From Calditrichota bacterium (lineage in GTDB: Bacteria; Calditrichota; Calditrichia; RBG-13-44-9; J042), in NCBI GenBank assembly GCA_013150955.1, contig JAADJD010000057.1:1-38822 (forward strand): a DNA stretch of 38,822 nt. Reading direction: 5' to 3'. The notes below the pieces were generated by a model. It saw only the letters and a list, made by a program, of their open reading frames with translations. It did no database searches and was not told where the DNA came from. The position numbers and the translations under genes were made by a program. Numbering within the stretch: position 1 is the stretch's first letter; every line of letters starts with the position of its first letter. Of this stretch, positions 7,945-16,177 are shown piece by piece.

Positions 7945-10815
7945 TCAGGAAGCGTCTTCCAGGGTGGAGATGGATTTCTGGAGCAACTCCCACTGCTGCA
8001 ATTCACGTTTCAGGAATTGGCCGGTATAGGAATGGGGTGCATTGGCCGCCTCTTCAGGGGTTCCCTCAAAAATAATTTCGCCGCCCCGATCGCCCCCTTC
8101 CGGCCCCAGGTCGATGATCCAGTCCGCAGTCTTGATCACATCCATATTATGCTCGATCACGATCACCGTATTGCCCCTGTCCACCAGCTGGTTTAACACG
8201 TTCAGTAAATTGTTGATATCATCAAAATGGAGGCCGGTGGTGGGCTCGTCCAGGATGTACACCGTGCTGCCGGTACTGACTTTGGAGAGTTCGGTGGCCA
8301 GTTTGACGCGCTGGGCTTCGCCGCCACTGAGAGTGGGCGCCGGCTGCCCCAGCTGAATGTATCCCAGTCCCACATCGTACAGCGTTTGCAGTTTCCGCCG
8401 GATGGGAGGAATGTTTTCGAAAAATTCCAGTGCCTCGGCGACGGTCATGGCCAGCACATCGGCAATGGATTTGTCGCGATAACGGATTTCCAGCGTCTCC
8501 CGGTTGTAACGCTTCCCCTTGCAAACTTCACAGGTCACGTACACATCGGGAAGAAAGTGCATCTCAATTTTTTTAACGCCATCGCCCTGGCAAGCCTCGC
8601 AGCGCCCTCCCTTTACGTTGAAGCTAAACCGACCGGGCTTGTAACCGCGGATTTTGGCTTCCGGCAACTGCGAAAACAAATCCCGGATATGCGTAAACAA
8701 TCCCGTGTAGGTGGCGGGATTGGAGCGCGGCGTGCGTCCAATGGGCGACTGATCGATGTCAATCACCTTGTCCACATGTTCCAGCCCTTCAATGCGGTCG
8801 TAGGGCAGGGGGATCATCTTGCTGTTGTAAAAATGTCGCGAGAGGATGGGGTACAGCGTTTCGTTGACCAGCGTGCTTTTGCCAGAGCCGGACACGCCGG
8901 TCACGCAAATGAACATGCCCAGCGGAAACTTTACGGTGATGTTTTTCAGGTTGTTGCCGCGGGCGCCGTGGAGGGTCAGGAAGTGCCCGTTGCCTTTGCG
9001 CCGGCGCGAGGGGATGGGGATATATTTTTCGTAGCGAAGATATTTTCCGGTGATGGAATCGGGGTGGGAGGCAATGTCTTCCGGGCTGCCCGTGGCCACC
9101 ACCTCGCCGCCGTGTTTACCGGCTCCCGGCCCCAGATCAATGACAAAATCCGCACTCTCGATGGTCTCGCGGTCGTGTTCGACCACCAGCACCGTATTGC
9201 CCAGATCCCGCAGCTGGGTCAGGGTGCGAATCAATCGGCGATTGTCCCGCTGGTGCAACCCGATGGACGGTTCATCCAGCACGTACAGCACGCCTACCAG
9301 CTGGCTACCAATCTGGGTGGCCAGTCGGATGCGCTGGGCCTCGCCGCCGGACAAACTGCCCGCGGAACGATCCAGCGTCAAATAATCCAGCCCCACGTTC
9401 AGTAAAAATTGCAAGCGGGCTTTGATTTCCTTCAAAATCTGGTGCGCAATCTGATGCTCCTTTTCAGTCAGGGACAACTGGTCGAAAAACTGATAGGCCT
9501 TCTGAATGTTCAGCGCCGTAACCTGGGCAATGTTAAATCCGTTAATTTTCACCCCCAGCGCTTCCTTCCGCAATCGGGCGCCACCACAGGTGGGACAGGG
9601 GATGGGATTCATGAATTCCTCGATCCATTCCCGGATGGCCGTCGATGATGTTTGCCGGTAGCGGCGGTACAGATTGGGGATGATCCCCTCCCAGCGAGTG
9701 GTGAATTCAAATCGTGAATCGTGCCGCTGAAATTGAATGCGAATTTTTTTATCTCCAGAACCGTACAGGATCAGCCGTTGCACCGCTTCCGGCAGGTCTT
9801 TCCAGGGGGTCTCCAGATCAAAGCCAATGGCTTCCGCCAGTCCCTGAAGCATCTCGAAGTGCCAGCTGGCCCGTTGTTCCCCCAGCGGTGCCAGTGCCCC
9901 CTGCTTGATGGATCGGTTGGGATTGGGTACCACCAGTCGGGGATCAATCTCCCGTTTAATTCCCAGACCGTCGCAGTCCGGGCAGGCGCCGTAGGGACTG
10001 TTGAAGGAAAACATCCGCGGTTCCAGCTCTTCGAAACTGATGCCGCAGCGGGGACAGGCAAAATGTTCGCTGAACAGGTCTTCCCGCTGGTGATCCAGAT
10101 CCACTACAATGACCAGTCCCCCGGCCAGCTGAAGCGCTATTTCAACGGATTCGGTCAATCGCTGGCGGATGCCAGAACGCACCTTCAGGCGATCCACCAC
10201 CACTTCAATATCGTGTTTGATGTTTTTGTTTAACGCAATCTCCTGTTCCAGCAGGTGCAGGGTGCCATCAATGCGCACCCGCAGGAATCCCTCTTTGCGG
10301 ATCTCATCCAGCAAATCCCGATATTCCCCCTTGCGACCGCGCACCACCGGTGCCAGGATCATGATGCGCGTTTCTTCCGGAATTTGCAGGATGCGATCCA
10401 CGATTTGTTGCGGGGTTTGTCGGCTGATGGGATCGCCACATTGGTAGCAGTGGGGATGTCCAATGCGGGCGAATAACAATCGCAGGTAGTCGTAAATTTC
10501 GGTCACCGTCCCCACGGTGGAGCGGGGATTCTTGTGGGTGGTTTTTTGTTCGATGGAAATCGCCGGGGAGAGCCCGTCGATGTAATCCACGTCCGGTTTT
10601 TCCATCAATCCCAAAAACTGACGGGCATAGGCACTGAGCGATTCCACATAGCGTCGCTGCCCCTCGGCGTAGATGGTGTCGAACGCCAGACTGGACTTGC
10701 CGGAACCGGAAATGCCGGTGATGACCACCAATTGATCCCGCGGAATTTCCAGGTCAATGTTCTTAAGATTGTGCTCCCGTGCCCCTTTTATGATGATGGC
10801 ATCTTTTCGGCTCAT
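7945..10815 (-). CDS. uvrA: UvrABC excinuclease subunit A
   Basis: A 956-residue protein of normal UvrA length, the damage-recognition ATPase of nucleotide excision repair. Two ABC-type ATP-binding modules are visible: Walker [10 protein letters not shown] near residue 34 and GVSGSGKST in the second half; signature LSGGEAQRI and LSGGEAQRV; Walker [12 protein letters not shown] and [11 protein letters not shown]. Zinc-binding cysteine pairs are present (CPRCG with CPDCDG; CEACQG with CEVCKG). The insertion that contacts UvrB (about residues 120-250) is intact. The start [17 protein letters not shown] is typical. No obvious LexA/SOS box was seen upstream. It acts with UvrB and UvrC, which are not in this window. 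Confidence 0.98.
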   Translation of the reverse strand: MSRKDAIIIKGAREHNLKNIDLEIPRDQLVVITGISGSGKSSLAFDTIYAEGQRRYVESLSAYARQFLGLMEKPDVDYIDGLSPAISIEQKTTHKNPRSTVGTVTEIYDYLRLLFARIGHPHCYQCGDPISRQTPQQIVDRILQIPEETRIMILAPVVRGRKGEYRDLLDEIRKEGFLRVRIDGTLHLLEQEIALNKNIKHDIEVVVDRLKVRSGIRQRLTESVEIALQLAGGLVIVVDLDHQREDLFSEHFACPRCGISFEELEPRMFSFNSPYGACPDCDGLGIKREIDPRLVVPNPNRSIKQGALAPLGEQRASWHFEMLQGLAEAIGFDLETPWKDLPEAVQRLILYGSGDKKIRIQFQRHDSRFEFTTRWEGIIPNLYRRYRQTSSTAIREWIEEFMNPIPCPTCGGARLRKEALGVKINGFNIAQVTALNIQKAYQFFDQLSLTEKEHQIAHQILKEIKARLQFLLNVGLDYLTLDRSAGSLSGGEAQRIRLATQIGSQLVGVLYVLDEPSIGLHQRDNRRLIRTLTQLRDLGNTVLVVEHDRETIESADFVIDLGPGAGKHGGEVVATGSPEDIASHPDSITGKYLRYEKYIPIPSRRRKGNGHFLTLHGARGNNLKNITVKFPLGMFICVTGVSGSGKSTLVNETLYPILSRHFYNSKMIPLPYDRIEGLEHVDKVIDIDQSPIGRTPRSNPATYTGLFTHIRDLFSQLPEAKIRGYKPGRFSFNVKGGRCEACQGDGVKKIEMHFLPDVYVTCEVCKGKRYNRETLEIRYRDKSIADVLAMTVAEALEFFENIPPIRRKLQTLYDVGLGYIQLGQPAPTLSGGEAQRVKLATELSKVSTGSTVYILDEPTTGLHFDDINNLLNVLNQLVDRGNTVIVIEHNMDVIKTADWIIDLGPEGGDRGGEIIFEGTPEEAANAPHSYTGQFLKRELQQWELLQKSISTLEDAS

Positions 10816-11036
10816 GATCCGCTACCTGTTCCAAGTGAGTCAACCAAATGTTTCCTTTCGATCATTGGTTTTGCCCGGATGAAAACTGCAGCAAGTGAAA
10901 AGGAACGAAAGACTCCATATTTAACCGCCAATCCTCTTTGCATTATTTTCACGTTCCTTGTTTGCGGTTTTCAATCGGTTTTACGGCGCTTTTCGCGACA
11001 TTTCTCCGCCTTTTCCGGTCAAAACACCCGCATGAT

Positions 11037-12419
11037 TTAACGATGGTGCACTTCCTGCTCTTTTAATTGATTAAACAGATCCTGCAATTTTTTGCTGTAA
11101 CGGACGGGATAAGCGTCCGGTTGATCAAACCGTTTGAATCGATCGTCCAGCCGATCGAAATTTTCCAGAAAATAGGTGCGAATGGTTTCCAGGGCGGGCA
11201 GGTCGTACACCAGTTTCCCTTTCTCGATAACCGGCAGCAGCAGGGTAAAGTGATCTTCGGGAATGTCGTCGTCTTCCAGGCCAATTACGTCTTTCACGAA
11301 TTTTCCCTGATCGTCAATCAGCCGAAAGACCTGCTTTTTGCCGGGATAGGTGGCTTTGTTCTGGGAAAATTTTGCCCGGTAACGCACCTGTCCATCGATG
11401 ATCTGTTCCACCAGTTTGTAAATGCCCCCCAGGGAGGGCGCATCTTCCGAGGTGACCATCTGAGTCCCCACGCCAAACGCATCGATCGGTGCGCCATTTT
11501 CTACCAGCGCTTTGATGCGGTATTCGTTCAGGTCGCCACTGGCCACGATGATGGCCTTTTCCAGGCCGGCTGCATCCAGGATCTGGCGTACCTGCCTGCT
11601 GATGGTGAGCAGGTCCCCGCTATCGATGCGCACACCGCGGATGCCGGGCCCCAATCGCGTGGCCCGTCGCGCTCCTTCCAGCACGTCGTAGGTATCGATC
11701 AACAGAATGGTGGATTCAGGGAATACCCGATGATAAGCCCGGAAGGCGTCTTCTTCGGTGGGGAAGGCCATGGTCCAGGAATGGGCGGCGGTGCCGTAGA
11801 CCGGGATGCCGAACTTCATGCCGGCCAGGACGTTCGAGGTACCCATGCATCCGGCGATGTAGCTGGCGCGTGCGGCCAGCAGGCTGGCTTCCGGCCCGTG
11901 CGCCCGACGGGATCCAAACTCCATGATGCCCCGATTGCGACCATCCAGTCGCGCGGCATAAACCACCCGCGAGGCCTTGGTGGCAATCATGCTCTGAAAA
12001 TTAAAAGTGGACAACAAAAACGTTTCCACGATCTGCGCCTGAATGATGGGGGCCGAGATGCGCATCAGTGGCTCGCCGGGAAAATAAATCTGACCTTCCG
12101 GGATGGCCCAGACATCCCCGGTAAAACGAAACTCCGCCAGAAAATCAAAAAATTCCCGCGATACGTGCTTGAAGACCGGCAACTGACGTAAATAGTCAAT
12201 CTCTTCCGGTGTGAATCGCAGATGCAACAAATATTCCACCGCCTGCTGCAAACCGGCGCTAACCAGATACGACCGGTGCTTGGGCATTTCCCGAACAAAG
12301 ATTTCGAACGTGGACCAGGGATTGTAGTTGTTTTCAAAATATCCGGCGGCCATGGTGAGTTCGTAAAGATCCACAATCAGCGCCTGGTTATAAGGCGGTT
12401 GTTCCAGTTTCTCGGGCAT
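11037..12419 (-). CDS. pncB: Nicotinate phosphoribosyltransferase
   Basis: A 460-residue enzyme that converts nicotinate and PRPP to nicotinate mononucleotide in the Preiss-Handler NAD salvage pathway. Diagnostic segments: N-terminal DLYELTMAAGYF (17-28), FGSRRAHG (168-175), the GTAAHSW histidine region (209-215, His213 at the position of the regulatory phospho-histidine), and DSGDL (266-270) in the phosphate-binding barrel. GGIYKLVE follows in the C-terminal half. Length is normal. AGGATGG precedes the ATG. It lies downstream of the M3-like lipoprotein gene and upstream of uvrA on the same strand, with gaps of 106 and 221 bases, so operon membership is uncertain. Confidence 0.95.
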   Translation of the reverse strand: MPEKLEQPPYNQALIVDLYELTMAAGYFENNYNPWSTFEIFVREMPKHRSYLVSAGLQQAVEYLLHLRFTPEEIDYLRQLPVFKHVSREFFDFLAEFRFTGDVWAIPEGQIYFPGEPLMRISAPIIQAQIVETFLLSTFNFQSMIATKASRVVYAARLDGRNRGIMEFGSRRAHGPEASLLAARASYIAGCMGTSNVLAGMKFGIPVYGTAAHSWTMAFPTEEDAFRAYHRVFPESTILLIDTYDVLEGARRATRLGPGIRGVRIDSGDLLTISRQVRQILDAAGLEKAIIVASGDLNEYRIKALVENGAPIDAFGVGTQMVTSEDAPSLGGIYKLVEQIIDGQVRYRAKFSQNKATYPGKKQVFRLIDDQGKFVKDVIGLEDDDIPEDHFTLLLPVIEKGKLVYDLPALETIRTYFLENFDRLDDRFKRFDQPDAYPVRYSKKLQDLFNQLKEQEVHHR

Positions 12420-12525
12420 GTTTCCATCCTGAATTTTTGAAAAACAAAGTTAAAGTTTGCCCGCATGGGAAGCAAGCGGCAAAAATACCGTGCCGGTGGA
12501 TCCGGGGTGTGGAAATTGGCGGGAA

Positions 12526-14097
12526 TCAATAGGTTAACAGCTGTTCTATCCGGCGCTCCACGTGGTGGGGATTCAGTTCGGGGACGTCCAGCTTTTTCAG
12601 GATGGCCGCAAGGGGCAGGGAGTTGCCTTTCCACCAGAGGGATTTCAGGAACTTCCCGCTTCGGGGATTTTCGAACCAGTTGGTGCCAAAGTTTTTCTCC
12701 AGATGCTGTAGCAGGGCCTCGGTAAACAGCGCGGCCTGAAATTGTATGGCGGCATTCATGAAGGGATTCATGTCGATGAGGTACCAGTCCATCTCAAAAG
12801 CGTAATCCGGGAAGATCAGGATGGAGTTAACGAAGTTTTCCAGTCGCTGGGAATCCGGTGTGGCAGATTGAAAAATCTGGTGCCCATCGATGTAAATTTG
12901 CGCCCAGTGGCGGATGAAAAACAGTTTTCGGAATGCGATGTACTCCCAGTAATGTTTGCGATCGGGGTGATTCAACAGACCGGTTTGTTTCATCCAGTTG
13001 GGATTTTCCCACACTGTTTCGAACAGCTGCCCGAAAGCCTTTCGTACCGGTGTGGGTCCCAGGTGCTGAAACGCCCAGGTGTTGACCTCGGTGTGCAGAT
13101 ACTGCTGGGCCATTCCCAGGATGTGGAACAACTGAATAAAATCCTGAAAATTCCCGGAAGGTTTCACCGACAGGCGAACGTCTGTGGGAATGTCCACCGG
13201 AATACAGAGTGCGGGATAAATTTTTGCCGGATCGTCATCCAGATCCATTTTCAGGCCCGTTTGTTTTTTGATGTCGATTCCCAGACTGCGCAGCAGCTGG
13301 TTGTAGGAGGTTTGCAGGTATTCCGGTGGAAAGTATTCGCTGAATTCCCGACCGGAAAGCAACAGGGGATAGTCTGCCGGATGAATGGTGGCCGCGGCTT
13401 TCCCCAGCAACCGTCGGGAAACGCGCGTTTGCAGCGCCTGGAAGATGGAATCGGTTTCCTGAAGGGTTTGTTCGGCCAGGGAAAGCAAGAGCTCGGGGCT
13501 GAAGTAGTGGATTTCGGCGACGAAGGCGGTGTAGTCCGGAAAGCCCAGCTGCCGGGCCAGGATGCGGGACTTGTGGTATTTCTGAATGAACAATGGAACC
13601 ATGCGCTCTACCACCTGCAGCCCCCGGTTCCACAGCTGACGCCGCTTTTGTGCCGATCGTTCCCGACTGAGCAGGTACGGCAGATTACGAAAGTAAATGG
13701 CCTGCTTTCCTATTTGAATGGTGGAATAATCATACAAGTCGCGCAGGGAATCGTCCAGAGTAACGGTGTGCATTTCAACAAACTTTTGCAGCAGGTAGTT
13801 TTTGAAGTATCGAAGCTCCAGAGTTTTATTGGGATTTCGGGTTTCCTGAATGACGTCCACAATCAGCTGCAGGGTGGGAATGGAAAACAGTTCCTGATGA
13901 TTGCGATAGGTTTCCTCCAGATGCATGCGCGTCCCCTGGGTGCCGTGAAACCACAGCAGCAGCGCCTGCTGTTTGGCCAGCTTTTGAGCCTCCAGTTGTA
14001 GCTGTTCCACCCGTTCCAGATCTCTGGCCAATTTGGAAGTGCATTGAACCAGCAGGAGGGAAATGCCCGCAATGCAGAGGATAAACCAGGCTTTCAT
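12526..14097 (-). CDS. Peptidase-M3-like lipoprotein with degenerate active site
   Basis: A 523-residue protein with lipobox LLVQC (Cys19), so probably anchored in the envelope. The helical body matches the all-helical gluzincin fold of M2/M3-type peptidases, for example NLPYLLSRERSAQKRRQLW and ARQLGFPDYTAFVAEI. At the place where the zinc motif HExxH should be, the sequence is FHILGMAQQYLHT: His325 is kept, but the catalytic Glu is Ile326 and the second His is Met329. The expected third-ligand Glu (EGFA..LFE context) is replaced in RKAFGQLFE. The protein therefore looks catalytically dead, perhaps a binding or scaffold protein. The ATG at 14097 follows AAGGA; the longer frame to 14169 would bury the signal peptide. 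Confidence 0.75.
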   Translation of the reverse strand: MKAWFILCIAGISLLLVQCTSKLARDLERVEQLQLEAQKLAKQQALLLWFHGTQGTRMHLEETYRNHQELFSIPTLQLIVDVIQETRNPNKTLELRYFKNYLLQKFVEMHTVTLDDSLRDLYDYSTIQIGKQAIYFRNLPYLLSRERSAQKRRQLWNRGLQVVERMVPLFIQKYHKSRILARQLGFPDYTAFVAEIHYFSPELLLSLAEQTLQETDSIFQALQTRVSRRLLGKAAATIHPADYPLLLSGREFSEYFPPEYLQTSYNQLLRSLGIDIKKQTGLKMDLDDDPAKIYPALCIPVDIPTDVRLSVKPSGNFQDFIQLFHILGMAQQYLHTEVNTWAFQHLGPTPVRKAFGQLFETVWENPNWMKQTGLLNHPDRKHYWEYIAFRKLFFIRHWAQIYIDGHQIFQSATPDSQRLENFVNSILIFPDYAFEMDWYLIDMNPFMNAAIQFQAALFTEALLQHLEKNFGTNWFENPRSGKFLKSLWWKGNSLPLAAILKKLDVPELNPHHVERRIEQLLTY

Positions 14098-14260
14098 GAA
14101 CGATTCCTTACGTTTGAGCGATTGTGCCGGTAATTCATGTTGGACATCTGCCCCCATATTACCTGTCAAATATACGCTTTCTCGAGCATCATTTGCAAAC
14201 CGATCGCCGAGAAAATCAGGGAAACACCCGGCGGCCGGTGATCTGAACCGCCATTTTTAT
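14098..14260. other. Upstream region of the M3-like lipoprotein gene
   Basis: This 163-bp stretch carries the Shine-Dalgarno site (AAGGA in the minus-strand reading) and presumably the promoter of the lipoprotein gene. I see no clear -35/-10 pair and no gene. It is followed directly by the dispersed-repeat block at 14261. Confidence 0.3.
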
Positions 14261-14567
14261 CCCAGATTGTGCATGAAACCACGAATCACGCGAATGAACA
14301 CAAAAAATATCAATAAAATCACGAATAAACCTCGAAGCGAATTTTCATACAGATCTAAATCAATGGATTCTGCTAAATCAATGGATTCTGTTGTTTTTAT
14401 TTGTGTTAATTCGTGCAGTTCGTGGTTCAAAGCATAATCTGGGTTTATTGGTGTTAATTCGTGTAATTCGTAGGCGAATGCATAATCTGGGTTTATTCGT
14501 GCAATTCGTGGTCTAATACATAATTTGGGTTAACTCGTGTCATTTGTGGTTTAATGCATCATTCGGG
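14261..14567 (-). mobile_element. Composite dispersed element (copy 3, reverse, with extra right ends)
   Basis: A 307-bp block starting CCCAGATTGTGCATGAAACC and ending just before the stop codon (14569-14571) of the DUF92 fusion gene. After a near-full reverse-oriented unit (to about 14456) there are three additional end-like arms ending in CTGGGTTTATT, TTTGGGTTAAC and TTCGGG. Inside it, an 18-bp unit CTAAATCAATGGATTCTG is duplicated in perfect tandem (14355-14372, 14373-14390). No clean target duplication is visible at the outer borders (TTTAT before, ATTAA after). Confidence 0.6.
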
Positions 14568-14568
14568 A

Positions 14569-16092
14569 TTAAATGAACAGCCTTCCCACATACAGGAATC
14601 CCACAGCACTGACGGTGTTTAGAAAATTGACCATATCGTTGTTCATCCAGTTGACCCCGCTGTAGGGTGTGGTGGGAGTTCCATTGCAATGATGGGATTT
14701 TTCGGTGATTTTCTGGCAGACGGGACAGCGATACTGGATTTGCACGGTGGCCCCCAGGTAACTGTCCACCACATTCCCCAGAAATCCACTCCCGGTGATG
14801 AGCCCCAGCAGGACGGGAACGGAGCCCACCGTCGCTTCCAGAAAAGCGCTGCCACTAAGGGCCAGCACAAATGCCCCGGCAATGGCGCCCAGAGATCCAG
14901 CCAGAGTAATCCCGCCGGAAGTTCCCGGCATGACCGGTTTAAAATTTCGGATTAAGCGGGGTTGTTGGCCGATCATGACCCCAATTTCGGTGGCCCAGGT
15001 ATCCGCCGTTGCGGCAGCCAGGGCCGCCAGGTAAAACAGGTAAATTTCCGGCTGCGGGAAGAACATGTAGAGCACCATCAGGGCGCCGGCAACCCCTCCG
15101 TTGGCCAGAACCTGCGCGTAATCGCGCCGGCTACCTTTTTCGAACATCGGTTCATAAGCCGCTTTGCGACGTTTACCAATTTTGGACAGCAGGCTGGACA
15201 GGATGAAAAATGTGAGGATGGGAATGGTCCATTGCCAGCCGCCAAAACCAAAAATGCAGACCGCCAGCAGAAATGTGGCCACGGCACCACTGGCGTCCAG
15301 AAAACGGGCCCGGAACGACAGCAGCGCCACCAGCCCGCCCAGCAGGGTCCCCAAGGTTAGTTGCACGTTTGCGGCCAGATCGTGGTTTAGCAGGTAGTAC
15401 AGGATCAGGGCGGCAAAAAGCGGCACCGTCAGGTTGTCACTACCGCGGGTGCTGAGCGCTTCGGCGGCAGTCGCCACAATGGCCGTAAGTCCGGCAAACC
15501 ACAGGGCAATCCAGGGCGAATCCACCGGGAATGACGATTCGAACGGAAAGAACCACAGCGTCAGGAATACCACCAGGGTGCTGCTGATGAACATGGCGGC
15601 GGACCCTTCCAGGGATTTGGTTTCGCCGACCAGCCGAAAGGTATGAGGCCGTTTAACGGACTCGCCCACAATGGCTGCCATGGCATCCCCAATGGCCAGT
15701 ACCAGCATGGACGCAATCAGTACCACTTTCTGGTTCTCCCAGGTGAACAGCACCAGAATTAAAAAGGCCAGCGGATACAGCGTGGTACCATAGCTCTCCC
15801 GATCGCTTTCCATGCCTTTGAGCCAGCCTTTCTTCATGGCCAGATAATTGGTTACTGTAAAAAAACTGGCCATTAAAACCAGGGGCAGAGAGGCCTCCAG
15901 CAGAATGGGAGAGAAAAACATCAGCACCCCGACGGCAATGTGAACCAGCTTGCGGGTAAACTCCTGGGGCCAGTTCAATTTTTTTCGCAGGGCTTCGGCC
16001 AGACCAATAAAGATCACGATGCCTGCAAACAAAAGCAGCAGGGATAACCAATCCCTGGCGGGTACCGGACGCAACACGTGTGATATGTTCAT
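14569..16092 (-). CDS. Integral membrane protein: phytol/dolichol-kinase-like domain fused to DUF92
   Basis: A 507-residue polytopic membrane protein. The N-terminal half (about residues 1-230) has the CTP-dependent polyprenol/phytol kinase pattern: FTRKLVHIAVGVLMF, then SYGTTLYPLAFL, IGDAMAAIVGESVKRP and GETKSLEGSAAMF. The C-terminal half (about 235-507) is a DUF92 domain, with ATADTWATEIGVM, the late cysteine/histidine cluster CPVCQK..HHC and the family ending NNDMVNFLNT. Such fusions are known in several bacterial lineages; the substrate may be a prenol or another lipid alcohol, but this is not shown here. The ATG at 16092 is preceded by AGG. It is followed upstream by leuS on the same strand, 85 bases away. 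Confidence 0.82.
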   Translation of the reverse strand: MNISHVLRPVPARDWLSLLLLFAGIVIFIGLAEALRKKLNWPQEFTRKLVHIAVGVLMFFSPILLEASLPLVLMASFFTVTNYLAMKKGWLKGMESDRESYGTTLYPLAFLILVLFTWENQKVVLIASMLVLAIGDAMAAIVGESVKRPHTFRLVGETKSLEGSAAMFISSTLVVFLTLWFFPFESSFPVDSPWIALWFAGLTAIVATAAEALSTRGSDNLTVPLFAALILYYLLNHDLAANVQLTLGTLLGGLVALLSFRARFLDASGAVATFLLAVCIFGFGGWQWTIPILTFFILSSLLSKIGKRRKAAYEPMFEKGSRRDYAQVLANGGVAGALMVLYMFFPQPEIYLFYLAALAAATADTWATEIGVMIGQQPRLIRNFKPVMPGTSGGITLAGSLGAIAGAFVLALSGSAFLEATVGSVPVLLGLITGSGFLGNVVDSYLGATVQIQYRCPVCQKITEKSHHCNGTPTTPYSGVNWMNNDMVNFLNTVSAVGFLYVGRLFI

Positions 16093-16177
16093 GATCCCGG
16101 ATACCTGTTGATTGCCTGTTAAACGATGGTGCCGTTTTTACGAGGGTGATCCAACGCCGAAGCCATCGGTTTCCCCA

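Noticed and set aside
8227-9405. 392-codon open frame antisense to uvrA
   Set aside because: It lies fully inside uvrA on the opposite strand and its composition is the mirror of uvrA codons; no recognisable domain.
10816-11036. LexA/SOS box upstream of uvrA
   Set aside because: I looked for GAAC-N4-GTTC or CTGT-N8-ACAG type palindromes in the gap and found none. A -35/-10-like TTGAAA pair was too weak to call.
12742-14001. 419-codon open frame antisense to the M3-like lipoprotein gene
   Set aside because: Shadow of the real gene, which has signal peptide, Shine-Dalgarno and family resemblance.
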